A stretch of 64,000 bases of DNA from Variovorax paradoxus (GCF_902712855.1 NZ_LR743507.1:4512001-4576000), one strand, 5' to 3'; numbered from the stretch's first letter, positions 28,839-38,065 are shown. Notes: generated by a model not told the origin, from the sequence alone. Numbers and translations: made by a program.

Positions 28839-30221
28839 CTACTGCGCCGCCACCGTCTTGATGCGCGCGATCATCTCGTCCACCGCCTTGTCCACCGGCA
28901 GCTTGTCGGTCACGATGCGGCTCATGGCCTTGGCCCAGACGTTCTCGTTGTTGATCACGGTGAAGCGGTAGTTCTTGGTGAACTCGAAGGTCACGGTGCC
29001 GGCGGCGTACTGGTTGAACACCGACTTGCGATGCGAGTCGGCCTGCCAGAACGGGCTGGCCTGTCCGGCCTTGGTGACCGGGAACCAGCGGCCCAGCGAG
29101 CCTTCGACGTACGGCGTGAGGTTTTCCTCCTGCAGCAGGAAGGACACGAACTCCTTCGCGCGCGCCTTGTTCTTGCCGTCCTTGAACACCACGCCGGTCT
29201 TCACGGCCGTGCGGTAGACCATCTTCCCGCCATCGGGCTTGCTCGGGAAACCTGCGGTGCGGATGCGCTCGGTGTAGTTCTTCTTCGCTTCTTCACGCTG
29301 CTCGGGCGTGAGCGAGGCGTTGTTGGAATCGTCGAGCCACTTGGCCGGCAGCGAGATGGTCGCGTTGTGCGTCATCACGGTCGTCTTGTTGTGGAAGGCG
29401 ACGTTGTTGTCCGGGTCCTTCCAGCTGGTGGACGAAGGCGGCGTGCAGCCCGTCAGGTAGGGCTTGGTGTAGTCGGTCATGGCGGCGATGAGGCCGGTGC
29501 GGACCTTCGGGTCGTCGACGAGCAGCTTGCCGTTGTCGTCGACCAGCTTCACGTTGTAGGCGTCCATGAAGGTCAGGAACGAATAGAACGCGTCGCTCGA
29601 ATCGACGCCCATGGGCATGCCGATGCCGAAGGTGCGCTTGCCGCTCTTCTGGCGGCTCGCGGGTTGCACCTTCTCGCACCAGAAGGGCCAGTACTCCTTC
29701 CAGGTGGTCGGGATGTCCGACTCCTTGAAGCCCGCCTCGGTCAGCATGTCGATCCAGTACTCGATGTGCATCGTCTGCTGCTTGATCGGGAAGGCGTAGT
29801 AGGCCTTCTTCTTCGTCTGGTCGTTGTAGAGGAAGGTGGTCTCGATCGTGTTGGTCGCGAAGCGGTCCTTCATCGGCGTGAGCACGCTGCCGATGTCCTC
29901 GAGCTTGCCGTCGAACGCCCACTTGCCGGTGACCTGGAAGTCGTACACGTCGGCATAGGCCACGTCGGGCGGGCTGCCCGAGTCGAGCGCGGACACGGTC
30001 TTGGGGATCATGTCCTGCACGGGGTACTGCGACAGCTCGATCTTCACGTCCTTGTGCTTTTCCTCGAACTTCTTGATGGCGGCGAACAGCGCGTCGTCCT
30101 CCGCCTTGTAGAAGCCCTTGACCCACCAGACGGTGAGCTTCTCCTGCGCGAAGGCATTGCCCGACGCGATGAGGCCCAGCGCAACCAGCGTCGGTGCAAT
30201 GAGCGATTTGGCAAGTTTCAT
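28839..30221 (-). CDS. Carbohydrate ABC transporter binding protein
   Basis: 460 residues, type 1 extracellular binding protein. Signal peptide ends NAFA-QEKLTVWW. DVAYADVYDF and the long C-terminal lobe with FVSFLLQEENLTPYVEGSLG fit the large sugar-binding family. Excellent ribosome site (AAGGAGA). A sugar, sugar alcohol or sugar acid is the expected ligand; neighbouring galactonate-type genes suggest a galactose- or arabinose-related compound (inference). Confidence 0.93.
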   Translation of the reverse strand: MKLAKSLIAPTLVALGLIASGNAFAQEKLTVWWVKGFYKAEDDALFAAIKKFEEKHKDVKIELSQYPVQDMIPKTVSALDSGSPPDVAYADVYDFQVTGKWAFDGKLEDIGSVLTPMKDRFATNTIETTFLYNDQTKKKAYYAFPIKQQTMHIEYWIDMLTEAGFKESDIPTTWKEYWPFWCEKVQPASRQKSGKRTFGIGMPMGVDSSDAFYSFLTFMDAYNVKLVDDNGKLLVDDPKVRTGLIAAMTDYTKPYLTGCTPPSSTSWKDPDNNVAFHNKTTVMTHNATISLPAKWLDDSNNASLTPEQREEAKKNYTERIRTAGFPSKPDGGKMVYRTAVKTGVVFKDGKNKARAKEFVSFLLQEENLTPYVEGSLGRWFPVTKAGQASPFWQADSHRKSVFNQYAAGTVTFEFTKNYRFTVINNENVWAKAMSRIVTDKLPVDKAVDEMIARIKTVAAQ

Positions 30222-30336
30222 GGTTTGTCTCCTTCTCTTCTCTGGTGGAATTTGCTCGGGGCGCGAGCGTAGGTTGAAAGGACCGGATGCGAACTGCGGA
30301 AAAACGCTTAGACGGCCAGCACGAAACTCCGTGCGA

Positions 30337-31080
30337 TCAGCTGGCCTTGAGCCTGGGCGGCGGCCTGCTCAGGCGCGGGAGGCGGCGGCGCGAGCCGAGC
30401 ACGTCCTCGATGTCCTGGCGTGCGCCGTCGATGAGCCGGATGATCGCGAGCTCGGCCTTGGCCGGGTCGTGCGCGATCACCGCGTCGAGCACCGCGCGGT
30501 GCAGCGGCAGCGACAGCGCGGGCCCGTCGGGCTTGGTGGTCGATATCTCGAAGCTGGTGCGAAGCAGCGCGTTGAGCACCTTGCTCATCTGCGCGATCAT
30601 CCGGTTGCCCGCTGCACTCAGCAGGCCGTTGTGAAAGCGCAGGTCGAAGGTGACGTAGTCGCCGCCGTTCTCCACGGCCTCCTTCATGCCGGCGAAGGCA
30701 CTTTCGATTTCCTCGATATCCCTGGCCGTGGCGCGCTCGGCGGCCAGGCGCACCGCGGCAGGCTCCACCACGCGACGCAGGTCCTGCAGGTCGCGCAGGA
30801 ACTCGGGCGTGAGGCCGGCGCGCGCCTGCCAGGTGATGACGTCGGGGTCGAACCAGTTCCACTTGTCCTTGGGCAGCACGCGCGTGCCGACCTTCGGCCC
30901 CGTGACGATGAGCCCCTTGGCCGCGAGCGACTTGATGGCCTCGCGCACCACGGTGCGGCTCACGCCGAGCTCCTCGCCGAGGATGGGCTCCGCGGGGATC
31001 GACGCACCGATCGCATAGCGCCCCGCCACCACGGCTTCACCGAGCAGCTCGAGCGTGCGACCGTGGATGTTCTTGATCAT
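30337..31080 (-). CDS. FadR/GntR-family regulator of the sugar cluster
   Basis: 247 residues from the ATG at 31080 (MIKNIHGRTLELLGEAVV). Winged helix at about residues 1-75 (EELGVSRTVVREAIKSLAAKGL truncated form: VSRTVVREAIKSLAAKG), then an FCD domain with FDLRFHNGLLSAAGNRM supplying metal-binding His/Asp. A GTG at 31119 could add 13 residues. Stands upstream of the binding-protein gene on the same strand and diverges from the dehydratase operon, so it probably represses both sides until a sugar acid binds. Confidence 0.88.
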   Translation of the reverse strand: MIKNIHGRTLELLGEAVVAGRYAIGASIPAEPILGEELGVSRTVVREAIKSLAAKGLIVTGPKVGTRVLPKDKWNWFDPDVITWQARAGLTPEFLRDLQDLRRVVEPAAVRLAAERATARDIEEIESAFAGMKEAVENGGDYVTFDLRFHNGLLSAAGNRMIAQMSKVLNALLRTSFEISTTKPDGPALSLPLHRAVLDAVIAHDPAKAELAIIRLIDGARQDIEDVLGSRRRLPRLSRPPPRLKAS

Positions 31081-31146
31081 GTGGGATGTGGATTTCGGTA
31101 TCGCGACGCTCGAAAACACTAAGGCTCCGGCGTTCGATCCGCGCTT

Positions 31147-31156
31147 ATCATATGAT
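31147..31156. promoter_or_regulatory. Palindrome ATCATATGAT, candidate GntR operator
   Basis: A perfect 10-bp palindrome in the 149-base divergent region between the GntR gene and the dehydratase gene, in the only AT-rich patch there. Position and symmetry suit control of both operons by the adjacent FadR-type regulator. Not proven. Confidence 0.45.
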
Positions 31157-31229
31157 GATTGAAATCGACCTTCGGCAGGACAAACCCTGAGGTTCGGGGC
31201 TGCTGGAGCCCATAAGACGGAGACACCCC

Positions 31230-32966
31230 ATGAGCATTCCCCCCAAGAAGAAACCCGGAGAACTGCGCAGCCAGCAATGGTTCGGCCGCCATGACCGCGA
31301 CGGCTTCATCTACCGCAGCTGGATGAAGGGCAAGGGCGTTCCGCACGACCAGTTCGACGGTCGCCCGGTCATCGGCATCTGCAACACCTTCAGCGAACTC
31401 ACGCCCTGCAACTCGCACTTCCGCACGCTCGCGGAACAGGTGAAGATCGGCGTGTACGAAGCGGGCGGCTTCCCGCTCGAGTTCCCGGTGATGTCGCTCG
31501 GCGAGACGCTGCTGCGCCCCACCGCCATGCTGTACCGCAACCTCGCGAGCATGGACGTGGAGGAAAGCATCCGGGGCAATCCGCTGGACGGCGTGGTGCT
31601 GCTCATGGGTTGCGACAAGACCACCCCCGCGTTGATGATGGGCGCGGCCAGCGTCGACCTGCCGACCATCGGCGTGTCTGGCGGCCCGATGCTCTCGGGC
31701 AAGTGGCGCGGCCAGGAGCTGGGCTCGGGCACCGGCGTGTGGCAGATGAGCGAACAGGTGCGCGCCGGCACGCTCAAGCTGCAGGACTTCTTCGAGGCCG
31801 AGAGCTGCATGCACCGCAGCCACGGCCACTGCATGACGATGGGCACCGCGAGCACCATGGCCAGCATGGTCGAGTCGCTGGGCATCGGGCTGCCGGGCAA
31901 TGCCGCCTACCCCGCGGTGGACGGCCGCCGCAACGTGCTCGCGCGCCAGGCGGGCCGACGCATCGTGGGCATGGTGCATGAAGACATGAACATGTCGAAG
32001 ATCCTCACGCGCCAGGCCATCGAGAATGCCATCAAGGTCAACGCGGCCATCGGCGGCTCGACCAACTTCGTGATCCACCTGCTGGCCATCGCGGGCCGCA
32101 TGGGCGTCGAGCTCACACTGGAGGACTTCGACCGTCTCGCCTCCGAACTGCCCTGCCTGGTCAACCTGCAGCCCTCGGGCCAGTTCCTGATGGAAGACTT
32201 CTGCTACGCGGGCGGCCTGCCGGTGGTCATCAAGGAGATTGCCGATCACCTGCACAAGGACATCCTCACCGTCACCGGACAGAGCGTCTGGGAGAACGTG
32301 AAGGACGCCGAGAACTACAACCCGCAGGTCATCCGCACACAGGCCGAGCCCTTCAAGGACAAGGCCGGCATCTGCGTGCTGCGCGGCAACCTCGCGCCCA
32401 ACGGCGCGATCATCAAGCCCAGCGCGGCCACGCCCGAGCTGCTGGTGCACAAGGGCCGCGCGGTGGTGTTCGAGAGCGCCGAAGACCTGCACAAGCGCAT
32501 CGACGACGAGAACCTCGACATCGACGAGCACTGCATCATGGTGCTCAAGAACTGCGGCCCCAAGGGCTACCCCGGCATGGCCGAGGCCGGCAACATGCCG
32601 CTGCCGCCGAAGGTGCTGCGCAAGGGCATCACCGACATGGTGCGCATCAGCGACGCGCGCATGAGCGGCACGGCCTACGGCACCGTGGTGCTGCACACCG
32701 CGCCCGAGGCCGCGGCCGGCGGGCCGCTGGCGCTGGTGCAGGACGGCGACATCGTCGAGCTCGACGTGCCCAACCGCAGGCTGCACCTGCACGTGAGCGA
32801 CGAGGAACTGGCGAAGCGCCGCGAGAAATGGGTCGCGCCTGCCGCGCCGCTCGACTCGGGCTACTGGAAGCTGTACGTCGACACGGTGCTGCAGGCCGAC
32901 CAGGGAGCCGACCTCGCTTTCCTGCGCGGCCGGCGCGGGGCATTCGTGCCGCGCGACAATCATTGA
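31230..32966 (+). CDS. IlvD/Edd-family sugar-acid dehydratase (galactonate/arabinonate type)
   Basis: 578 residues. Removes water from an aldonate to give a 2-keto-3-deoxy acid. Cys60, Cys128 and Cys201 (in FSELTPCNSH, LLMGCDKTTP and RSHGHCMTMG) match, with one residue offset, the [2Fe-2S] ligands I recall for Rhizobium L-arabinonate dehydratase (59/127/200), which also accepts D-galactonate. With dgoK and dgoA directly downstream, D-galactonate is the likely substrate. This type replaces the enolase-fold DgoD of enteric bacteria. AGACGGAGAC precedes the start. Confidence 0.88.
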   Translation: MSIPPKKKPGELRSQQWFGRHDRDGFIYRSWMKGKGVPHDQFDGRPVIGICNTFSELTPCNSHFRTLAEQVKIGVYEAGGFPLEFPVMSLGETLLRPTAMLYRNLASMDVEESIRGNPLDGVVLLMGCDKTTPALMMGAASVDLPTIGVSGGPMLSGKWRGQELGSGTGVWQMSEQVRAGTLKLQDFFEAESCMHRSHGHCMTMGTASTMASMVESLGIGLPGNAAYPAVDGRRNVLARQAGRRIVGMVHEDMNMSKILTRQAIENAIKVNAAIGGSTNFVIHLLAIAGRMGVELTLEDFDRLASELPCLVNLQPSGQFLMEDFCYAGGLPVVIKEIADHLHKDILTVTGQSVWENVKDAENYNPQVIRTQAEPFKDKAGICVLRGNLAPNGAIIKPSAATPELLVHKGRAVVFESAEDLHKRIDDENLDIDEHCIMVLKNCGPKGYPGMAEAGNMPLPPKVLRKGITDMVRISDARMSGTAYGTVVLHTAPEAAAGGPLALVQDGDIVELDVPNRRLHLHVSDEELAKRREKWVAPAAPLDSGYWKLYVDTVLQADQGADLAFLRGRRGAFVPRDNH

Positions 32967-33875
32967 ATGACAAGACTGGCAGCAATCGACTGGGGTACGA
33001 GTTCACTGCGCGGCGCACTGCTGGACGCCGACGGCAAGGTACTTGAAGAGCGCAGCGATGCGCGCGGCATCCTCACGGTGCCTGAAGGCGGCTTTCCTGC
33101 CGTCTTCGACACCTTGTTCGGCGACTGGATGCGCCTCGACGGCGCGCGCTGCCTCATCTCCGGCATGGCCGGCAGCAAGCAGGGCTGGGTCGAAGCGCCG
33201 TACTGCGCATGCCCGGCGGGCCGCGTCGAAGTGGGCCGCAAGATCATCGACATCGACGCCATCCCGGGTGCGCGCATCGCGATCGTGCCTGGCCTGAGCG
33301 ACGAGCATGCGGGCGTGCCCGACGTGATGCGCGGCGAAGAGGTGCAGATCTTCGGCGCGATGTCGATCACCGGCCTGGACGACGGCGTCTTCGTGCTCCC
33401 CGGCACGCACAACAAATGGGTCACGGTGAAGAAGGGCCGCGTCGCGGGCTTTCGCACGTACATGACGGGCGAGTTCTACGCGCTGCTGAGCCAGCACTCG
33501 ATCCTTTCGCGCACGCTCGATGCGGCAGCGCCGCTCGACGAGGCCGCCTTCCTCGAAGGCGTGACGCGCTCCGAAAACGGGCACGGCCTGCTGCACAACG
33601 CCTTCGGCGCACGCACGCTGGCGCTGTTCGACCGCATGCCGAAGAAAGAGCTGGCGAGCTACCTCTCGGGGCTGCTGATCGGCGAGGAACTGCGCACGCA
33701 GTCGCTGCAGGCGGTCGGCGAGGTGGTGCTGATCGGCTCCTCCGCACTCACCCAGCGCTACACGCTCGCCCTGCGCGCCACCGGCGTTGCCACGCGCACG
33801 CTGGGCGCCGAAGCCACCTGGGCCGGACTGCACGCGCTGTCCGCCTTCCTCGATACCGACCGGATTCCCGCATGA
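32967..33875 (+). CDS. dgoK: 2-dehydro-3-deoxygalactonokinase
   Basis: 302 residues. Phosphorylates 2-keto-3-deoxygalactonate at C6. N-terminal nucleotide-binding loop AAIDWGTSSLRGALLD, then GMAGSKQGWVEAPY, and FVLPGTHNKWVTVKKGRVAGFRTYMTGE truncated to key parts: PGTHNKWV and FRTYMTGEFY are diagnostic for DgoK. The ATG follows the dehydratase stop with no gap, and its stop overlaps dgoA. Confidence 0.93.
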   Translation: MTRLAAIDWGTSSLRGALLDADGKVLEERSDARGILTVPEGGFPAVFDTLFGDWMRLDGARCLISGMAGSKQGWVEAPYCACPAGRVEVGRKIIDIDAIPGARIAIVPGLSDEHAGVPDVMRGEEVQIFGAMSITGLDDGVFVLPGTHNKWVTVKKGRVAGFRTYMTGEFYALLSQHSILSRTLDAAAPLDEAAFLEGVTRSENGHGLLHNAFGARTLALFDRMPKKELASYLSGLLIGEELRTQSLQAVGEVVLIGSSALTQRYTLALRATGVATRTLGAEATWAGLHALSAFLDTDRIPA

Positions 33876-34516
33876 CCACGCCTCCTCTCGACAGATTCAA
33901 TGCCGCCATGCGCGAGCTGCCCCTGGTGGCCATCCTGCGCGGCCTCACGCCCGCCGAGGCTGCGGACGTGGGCGACGCCATCGTCGAGCCCGGCTTCCGC
34001 CTGCTCGAGGTGCCGCTCAATTCGCCGCAGCCGCTGGAGAGCATCGCGCTGATGCGCCGGCGCTTTCCGCAGGCGCTGGTCGGCGCCGGCACGGTGCTCG
34101 CCGCGCAGCAGGTGCGCGACGTGCACGCCGCCGGCGGCGAACTCATCGTCTCGCCCAACTACAACGCAGAGGTCGTCGCCGAGGCCGCACGCCTCGGCAT
34201 GGTCTGCCTGCCGGGCGTCATGACGCCCACCGAGGCCTTCGGCGCGCTCGCGTCGGGCGCCACCGGGCTCAAGCTGTTCCCTGCCGAACTGGCCTCGCCG
34301 GCCGTGGTGAAGGCGCTGCTGGCCGTGCTGCCGGCCGGCACGCCGGTGATGCCGGTGGGCGGCATCACGCCGACGAACATGGCCGAATGGCGTGCCGCGG
34401 GCGCGGCCGGGTTCGGCATCGGGTCCGCGCTCTACAAGCCCGGCAAGCAGGCCGGCGCGGTGCGCGAAGACGCGAAGAAATTCATCTCGGCCTGGACCGG
34501 CACCGTCCTCGCCTGA
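33872..34516 (+). CDS. dgoA: 2-dehydro-3-deoxy-6-phosphogalactonate aldolase
   Basis: 214 residues. Class I KDPG/KDPGal aldolase splitting KDPGal into pyruvate and glyceraldehyde-3-phosphate. Catalytic Glu46 in LLEVPLNSP and Schiff-base Lys134 in TGLKLFPAE. LNSPQP instead of LRTP separates it from the eda product elsewhere in this window and is typical of DgoA. Starts inside the dgoK stop (ATGA), so translation is coupled. Confidence 0.94.
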   Translation: MTTPPLDRFNAAMRELPLVAILRGLTPAEAADVGDAIVEPGFRLLEVPLNSPQPLESIALMRRRFPQALVGAGTVLAAQQVRDVHAAGGELIVSPNYNAEVVAEAARLGMVCLPGVMTPTEAFGALASGATGLKLFPAELASPAVVKALLAVLPAGTPVMPVGGITPTNMAEWRAAGAAGFGIGSALYKPGKQAGAVREDAKKFISAWTGTVLA

Positions 34517-34586
34517 CCCGGCCGGCTTCTTGCAAGCCCCATCCCGTCCTGACCCGTCCTTCACAAGAACAACGGAGAACCCCACG

Positions 34587-35324
34587 ATGTCCGCCGATTC
34601 CGAATACGCCAGCCCCGCCGTGCGCAAGCTGCGCGAAGACCTCGCGCTCGCGCTGCGTGCGGCCGCGCACCACGGCCTGTCCGAAGGTGTGTGCAACCAT
34701 TTCAGCGTGATGCTGCCGGGTGCCCAGGACCGCTACCTCATCAACCCGCGCGGGCTGCACTGGAGCGAGATCGGGCCTGACGACATCGTGCTGATCGACG
34801 TGCACGGCGAGGTGCTGGCCGGACGCCACCGCGTGGAGCCGACCGCCCTCTTCATCCACGGCGCGGTGCACCGCCTTACGGGCCATGCGGTCGTGCTGCA
34901 TTGCCACATGCCGTACGCCACGGCGCTCACGCTCACGGTCGACCGCGCGCTCGATCCGACGGCAAGCCAGAACGCGATGCGCTACATGAACCGCATCGCC
35001 ATCGACGCCGAATACAACGGCCTGGCGCTCGACGACGCCGAGGGCGAACGCATCGCCCGCGCCATGACCGGCAAGGACGTGGCATTTCTCGCGAACCACG
35101 GCGTGATCGTGGCGGGCGGCACCATCGCGCATGCCTACGACGACCTCTACTACCTCGAGCGCGCGTGCCTGCACCAGGTGATCGCGCAGTCGACCTGGCG
35201 CCCGCTGGTGCCGGTGGATGCGAAGCTGGCTGCGCACGTGGCGGCGCAGATCCAGGGCGAGCGCGAACAGTCGGACCTGTTCTTCGAGGCCCTGCGCCGC
35301 ATGCTGCCGCCGCCGCGCGGTTGA
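34587..35324 (+). CDS. Class II aldolase/adducin-family protein
   Basis: 245 residues. Zinc-site pattern: the early motif HHGLSEGVCNHFS, then AVVLHCHMPYATAL (His-x-His) and LANHGVIVAGGTIAHAYD later. Family members are fuculose-/ribulose-phosphate aldolases, epimerases and decarboxylases, so the reaction is uncertain. Last enzyme gene of the galactonate-type operon, preceded by CGGAGA. It may handle a side substrate such as a deoxy-sugar acid, because the canonical pathway already has its aldolase (inference). Confidence 0.85.
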   Translation: MSADSEYASPAVRKLREDLALALRAAAHHGLSEGVCNHFSVMLPGAQDRYLINPRGLHWSEIGPDDIVLIDVHGEVLAGRHRVEPTALFIHGAVHRLTGHAVVLHCHMPYATALTLTVDRALDPTASQNAMRYMNRIAIDAEYNGLALDDAEGERIARAMTGKDVAFLANHGVIVAGGTIAHAYDDLYYLERACLHQVIAQSTWRPLVPVDAKLAAHVAAQIQGEREQSDLFFEALRRMLPPPRG

Positions 35325-35501
35325 GCCGACGGCCTACAACCAATGGCGCCCGGCGGGGCGCCTTGCAGGGTGTCGAACCTTTAGGATCGGGGCATGCCCG
35401 CGCACGGGCTTACAGCTCTTCATCCGAATTCGCTCCAGCCTTACAGAAGCTTCACACAAGGCCGCGAGGATGAGGCTTCCAACCACATACCGGGGGATCA
35501 A

Positions 35502-35816
35502 GTGAAAAAGCTTACTTTTGCATTCGGCGCCGCGGCCCTGCTCTCGCTGGCCGCACTGAGCGCACCGGCACAGGCCCAGCCAGGCGGCCCGTTCATCCAG
35601 GCGCAGGTGTACGTCGTGCCGCCTCCGCCGCCGCGCCGCTACTACGCACCGCCACCGCCGCCGCGCTACTACGGTCCGCCGCGTCATTACCACGGCGACC
35701 GCCACTACCGCGACCGCCGCTGGGACGACGGCCGCCGCTACGGCCGCAGGGACAACGACGGCGACGGCGTGCCCAACCGCTACGACCGCCGCCCCAACAA
35801 TCCTTACCGCTACTGA
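35502..35816 (+). CDS. Secreted Pro/Tyr/Arg/His-rich small protein
   Basis: 104 residues from the GTG at 35502 (GGGGGAT ribosome site). Signal peptide MKKLTFAFGAAALLSLAALS ending in AQAQ. The mature chain has YVVPPPPPRRYYAPPPPPRY, His/Tyr/Arg-rich repeats and a final DNDGDGVPNRYDRRPNNP, a calcium-loop-like (thrombospondin type 3-like) motif. Similar small cell-envelope proteins are common in Burkholderiales, function unknown. Has a dedicated strong terminator. Confidence 0.78.
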   Translation: MKKLTFAFGAAALLSLAALSAPAQAQPGGPFIQAQVYVVPPPPPRRYYAPPPPPRYYGPPRHYHGDRHYRDRRWDDGRRYGRRDNDGDGVPNRYDRRPNNPYRY

Positions 35817-35847
35817 TCCCGCAACCCGCGGGCATTCATCTCGAGAC

Positions 35848-35875
35848 ACCGGGCCGCGCGCCCGGTTTCTTTTTT
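35848..35875 (+). terminator. Rho-independent terminator after the Pro/Tyr-rich gene
   Basis: ACCGGGC (35848-35854), loop CGCGC, GCCCGGT (35860-35866), then TTCTTTTTT. The T-run ends on the first base of the convergent SDR stop codon. Confidence 0.9.
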
Positions 35876-36588
35876 CAGGCCGCGGCGGGCGCACCCGCGT
35901 AGGGCGGCGTTGCGCTCGACAAGCCCTGCTTCAGCTGGCGCGAGACCTCGTCGGCCAGCACCTCGACCTTGCCGGCTTCCACGCCTTCGAGCGCCTGCCG
36001 CGCCACGCTGTCGGGCGAGACCTTGTCACCGGGCAGATGCGCGGCCATGTCGGTGTCCATCAGCGCCATGTGCAAGCTTGTGACCTGCGTGCCCTGCGCT
36101 GCAAGTTCGTTGCGCAGGCCGTTGCTCAGCGACCAGGCCGCGGACTTGGTCGCGCTGTAAGTGGCCACGCCCGGGAACGTGGTCCAGCTCAGGGCCGACA
36201 GCGCATTGATGACGGCACCGCCGCCGTTGGCGGCCAGCACGGGCGCGAAGGCTTGCGTCAGCGCCCAGGGGCCGAAGAAATTGGTCTCGAACTCGGCGCG
36301 TGCGGCGGCCACCGCGTCAGGCGATCCGAGGAAGCTCGACCCGCGCGAGATGCCTGCGTTGTTGATGAGCAGCGTGACGTCGCCGCAGGCGCGCACCGCC
36401 GCTTCGATCTGCGCCGGCTGCGTCACGTCGAGCGCCACCGGCGTCACGCCAGGCAACGTGACGCTCTTCGGGTCGCGCGCCGCGCCGTAGACCTTGCGCG
36501 CGCCGGCCGCCAGCGCCGCCTTGGCGAATGCCAGTCCGAGGCCGCGGTTGGCGCCTGTGATGAAAACGACGGAGTCCTTGATCTTCAT
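35875..36588 (-). CDS. SDR-family oxidoreductase
   Basis: 237 residues. TGANRGLGLAFA (cofactor loop), NNAGIS, and catalytic YSATKSAA with the upstream Ser in NALSALSW. The start MKIKDSVVFITGANRG at 36588 is chosen over a longer frame that begins in non-conserved sequence. NAD(P)-dependent, substrate unknown. Last gene of a MarR-MFS-MATE-SDR string on the minus strand, 37 bases after the MATE stop. Confidence 0.9.
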   Translation of the reverse strand: MKIKDSVVFITGANRGLGLAFAKAALAAGARKVYGAARDPKSVTLPGVTPVALDVTQPAQIEAAVRACGDVTLLINNAGISRGSSFLGSPDAVAAARAEFETNFFGPWALTQAFAPVLAANGGGAVINALSALSWTTFPGVATYSATKSAAWSLSNGLRNELAAQGTQVTSLHMALMDTDMAAHLPGDKVSPDSVARQALEGVEAGKVEVLADEVSRQLKQGLSSATPPYAGAPAAA

Positions 36589-36625
36589 GGCCGACCTTTC
36601 GATGATGGATTGGAAAGAGATTGCG

Positions 36626-38044
36626 TCATGCCTGTGCCACGCGGCGCAGCAAGCCGCTGGGTGTGCGCGGCCAGCCGACCCGGCCGAACCAGGCACCGCC
36701 GGCGATCGCGGAGGCGATCACGATGCCGTACACCACCAGTGCCACGCCCTGCGCGGCGAACACGCCGGTGAGCCCGCCACCCCAGCGCAGAGCCAGCCAG
36801 CCGCCCGTGCCGGCCACCGCGAGCCGCGCAATATTGCCGAGCACCGGCCACAGCAGCCGCCCCGCACCCTGCGACGCGAAGTACAGCACCAGCCCGACGC
36901 CGAAGAACCCGTAGAGCGGCCCGACGACGCGAAGGTAGTGGGCACCGGTCTCCAGCATCGCAGGGTCGTGCCCGAACAGCAACAGCCACGGTCGCGGAAA
37001 CAGCGCCGCGGCGAGCCCGATGGCCTCGGTGAGCGCAAAGGCCAGCGCCGCGCCGGCCCAGGTGGCGCGCAGCGCGCGCTCGCGCTGCCCCGCACCCATG
37101 CAGGTACCCACCATGGCGACCAGCGGCGCACCCAGGCCGAACACCAGCGGCACCAGCAGGTACTCGAGCCGCGAGGCCGTGCCGTAGCCGGCCAGCGCCC
37201 CGGAACCGAAGTGGCCCGCCAGCGCGGTGGCGATCCCGATCGACAGGTTGGTTGCCACCGTCGATACCGCGCCCACCAGCCCGATGCGCAGGATGTCGCG
37301 GAACATCGGCCAGCGCAGCTTGAATGCGTCGAACGTGAACTTCAGCAGGCTGCGCGGCGAGCGCAGGTATGCGATGAGCGCGATCGATCCAAGCAGGTAG
37401 TACAGGAGCAGCGCCATCGCGCCGCCGGCGATGCCCATGCCCGGCAACGGCCCGAAACCGAAGATCAGCAGCGGCGACGCGGGAATGAGGAACACAACCC
37501 CCACCACCGTCACGTTGGCCGGCACCGACATGTTGCCGGTGCCGCGGATGATGGCCGACAGCGAGTTGAACAGCCACACCAGCGTCGCGCCTGCGAACAC
37601 CCAGTTCGAATAGGTCAGCGCCGCGTCGAGCGCGGCCCCGGTGCCGCCCATGATCCCGTAGAGCCAGCGCCCGCCGAGCAGCAGCGCCAGCGTGAAGCAC
37701 AGGCCGAAGCCCAGCGCGATGACGATGGCGTGCCATACCAGCGCGTCGGCGTCGCCGCGCCGGCGTGCACCGAGCGCGCGCGCGATCGACGAGGCGATGC
37801 CGCCGCCCATCGCGCCGCTGGAGGTCATCTGCATCAGCATGACGATCGGAAACACCAGCGCCATACCGGCCAGCGCATCGGTGCCGAGCTTGCCGACGAA
37901 GTAGGTCTCGATGAGGCCGGCGGAGGCTTGCGCCACCATCACCAGCACGTTGGGCGCTGCCAGACGCAGCAGCGTGGGCACGATGGGCGCCTCGAGAAGG
38001 CGGCGGGTACGCGGGTCGAGTTCGGTGTCGTGTGGGGCGGTCAT
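36626..38044 (-). CDS. MATE-family multidrug/metabolite efflux transporter
   Basis: 472 residues with about 12 membrane helices. MATE features: LAAPNVLVMVAQASAGLIET in helix 1, the GTDALAGMALVFPI block, and a duplicated second half (GLVGAVSTVATNLSIGIATA). Exports cationic or neutral compounds with Na+ or H+. Sits between an MFS carrier and an SDR under a MarR regulator, which suggests a stress- or aromatic-induced efflux operon (inference). Confidence 0.9.
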   Translation of the reverse strand: MTAPHDTELDPRTRRLLEAPIVPTLLRLAAPNVLVMVAQASAGLIETYFVGKLGTDALAGMALVFPIVMLMQMTSSGAMGGGIASSIARALGARRRGDADALVWHAIVIALGFGLCFTLALLLGGRWLYGIMGGTGAALDAALTYSNWVFAGATLVWLFNSLSAIIRGTGNMSVPANVTVVGVVFLIPASPLLIFGFGPLPGMGIAGGAMALLLYYLLGSIALIAYLRSPRSLLKFTFDAFKLRWPMFRDILRIGLVGAVSTVATNLSIGIATALAGHFGSGALAGYGTASRLEYLLVPLVFGLGAPLVAMVGTCMGAGQRERALRATWAGAALAFALTEAIGLAAALFPRPWLLLFGHDPAMLETGAHYLRVVGPLYGFFGVGLVLYFASQGAGRLLWPVLGNIARLAVAGTGGWLALRWGGGLTGVFAAQGVALVVYGIVIASAIAGGAWFGRVGWPRTPSGLLRRVAQA

Positions 38045-38065
38045 GCGGGGAACACCTCGGTGCGT

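Noticed and set aside
35345..35362. GGCGCC-CGGCGG-GGCGCC hairpin after the class II aldolase gene as terminator
   Set aside because: Only two T residues follow; at this GC content such stems arise by chance.
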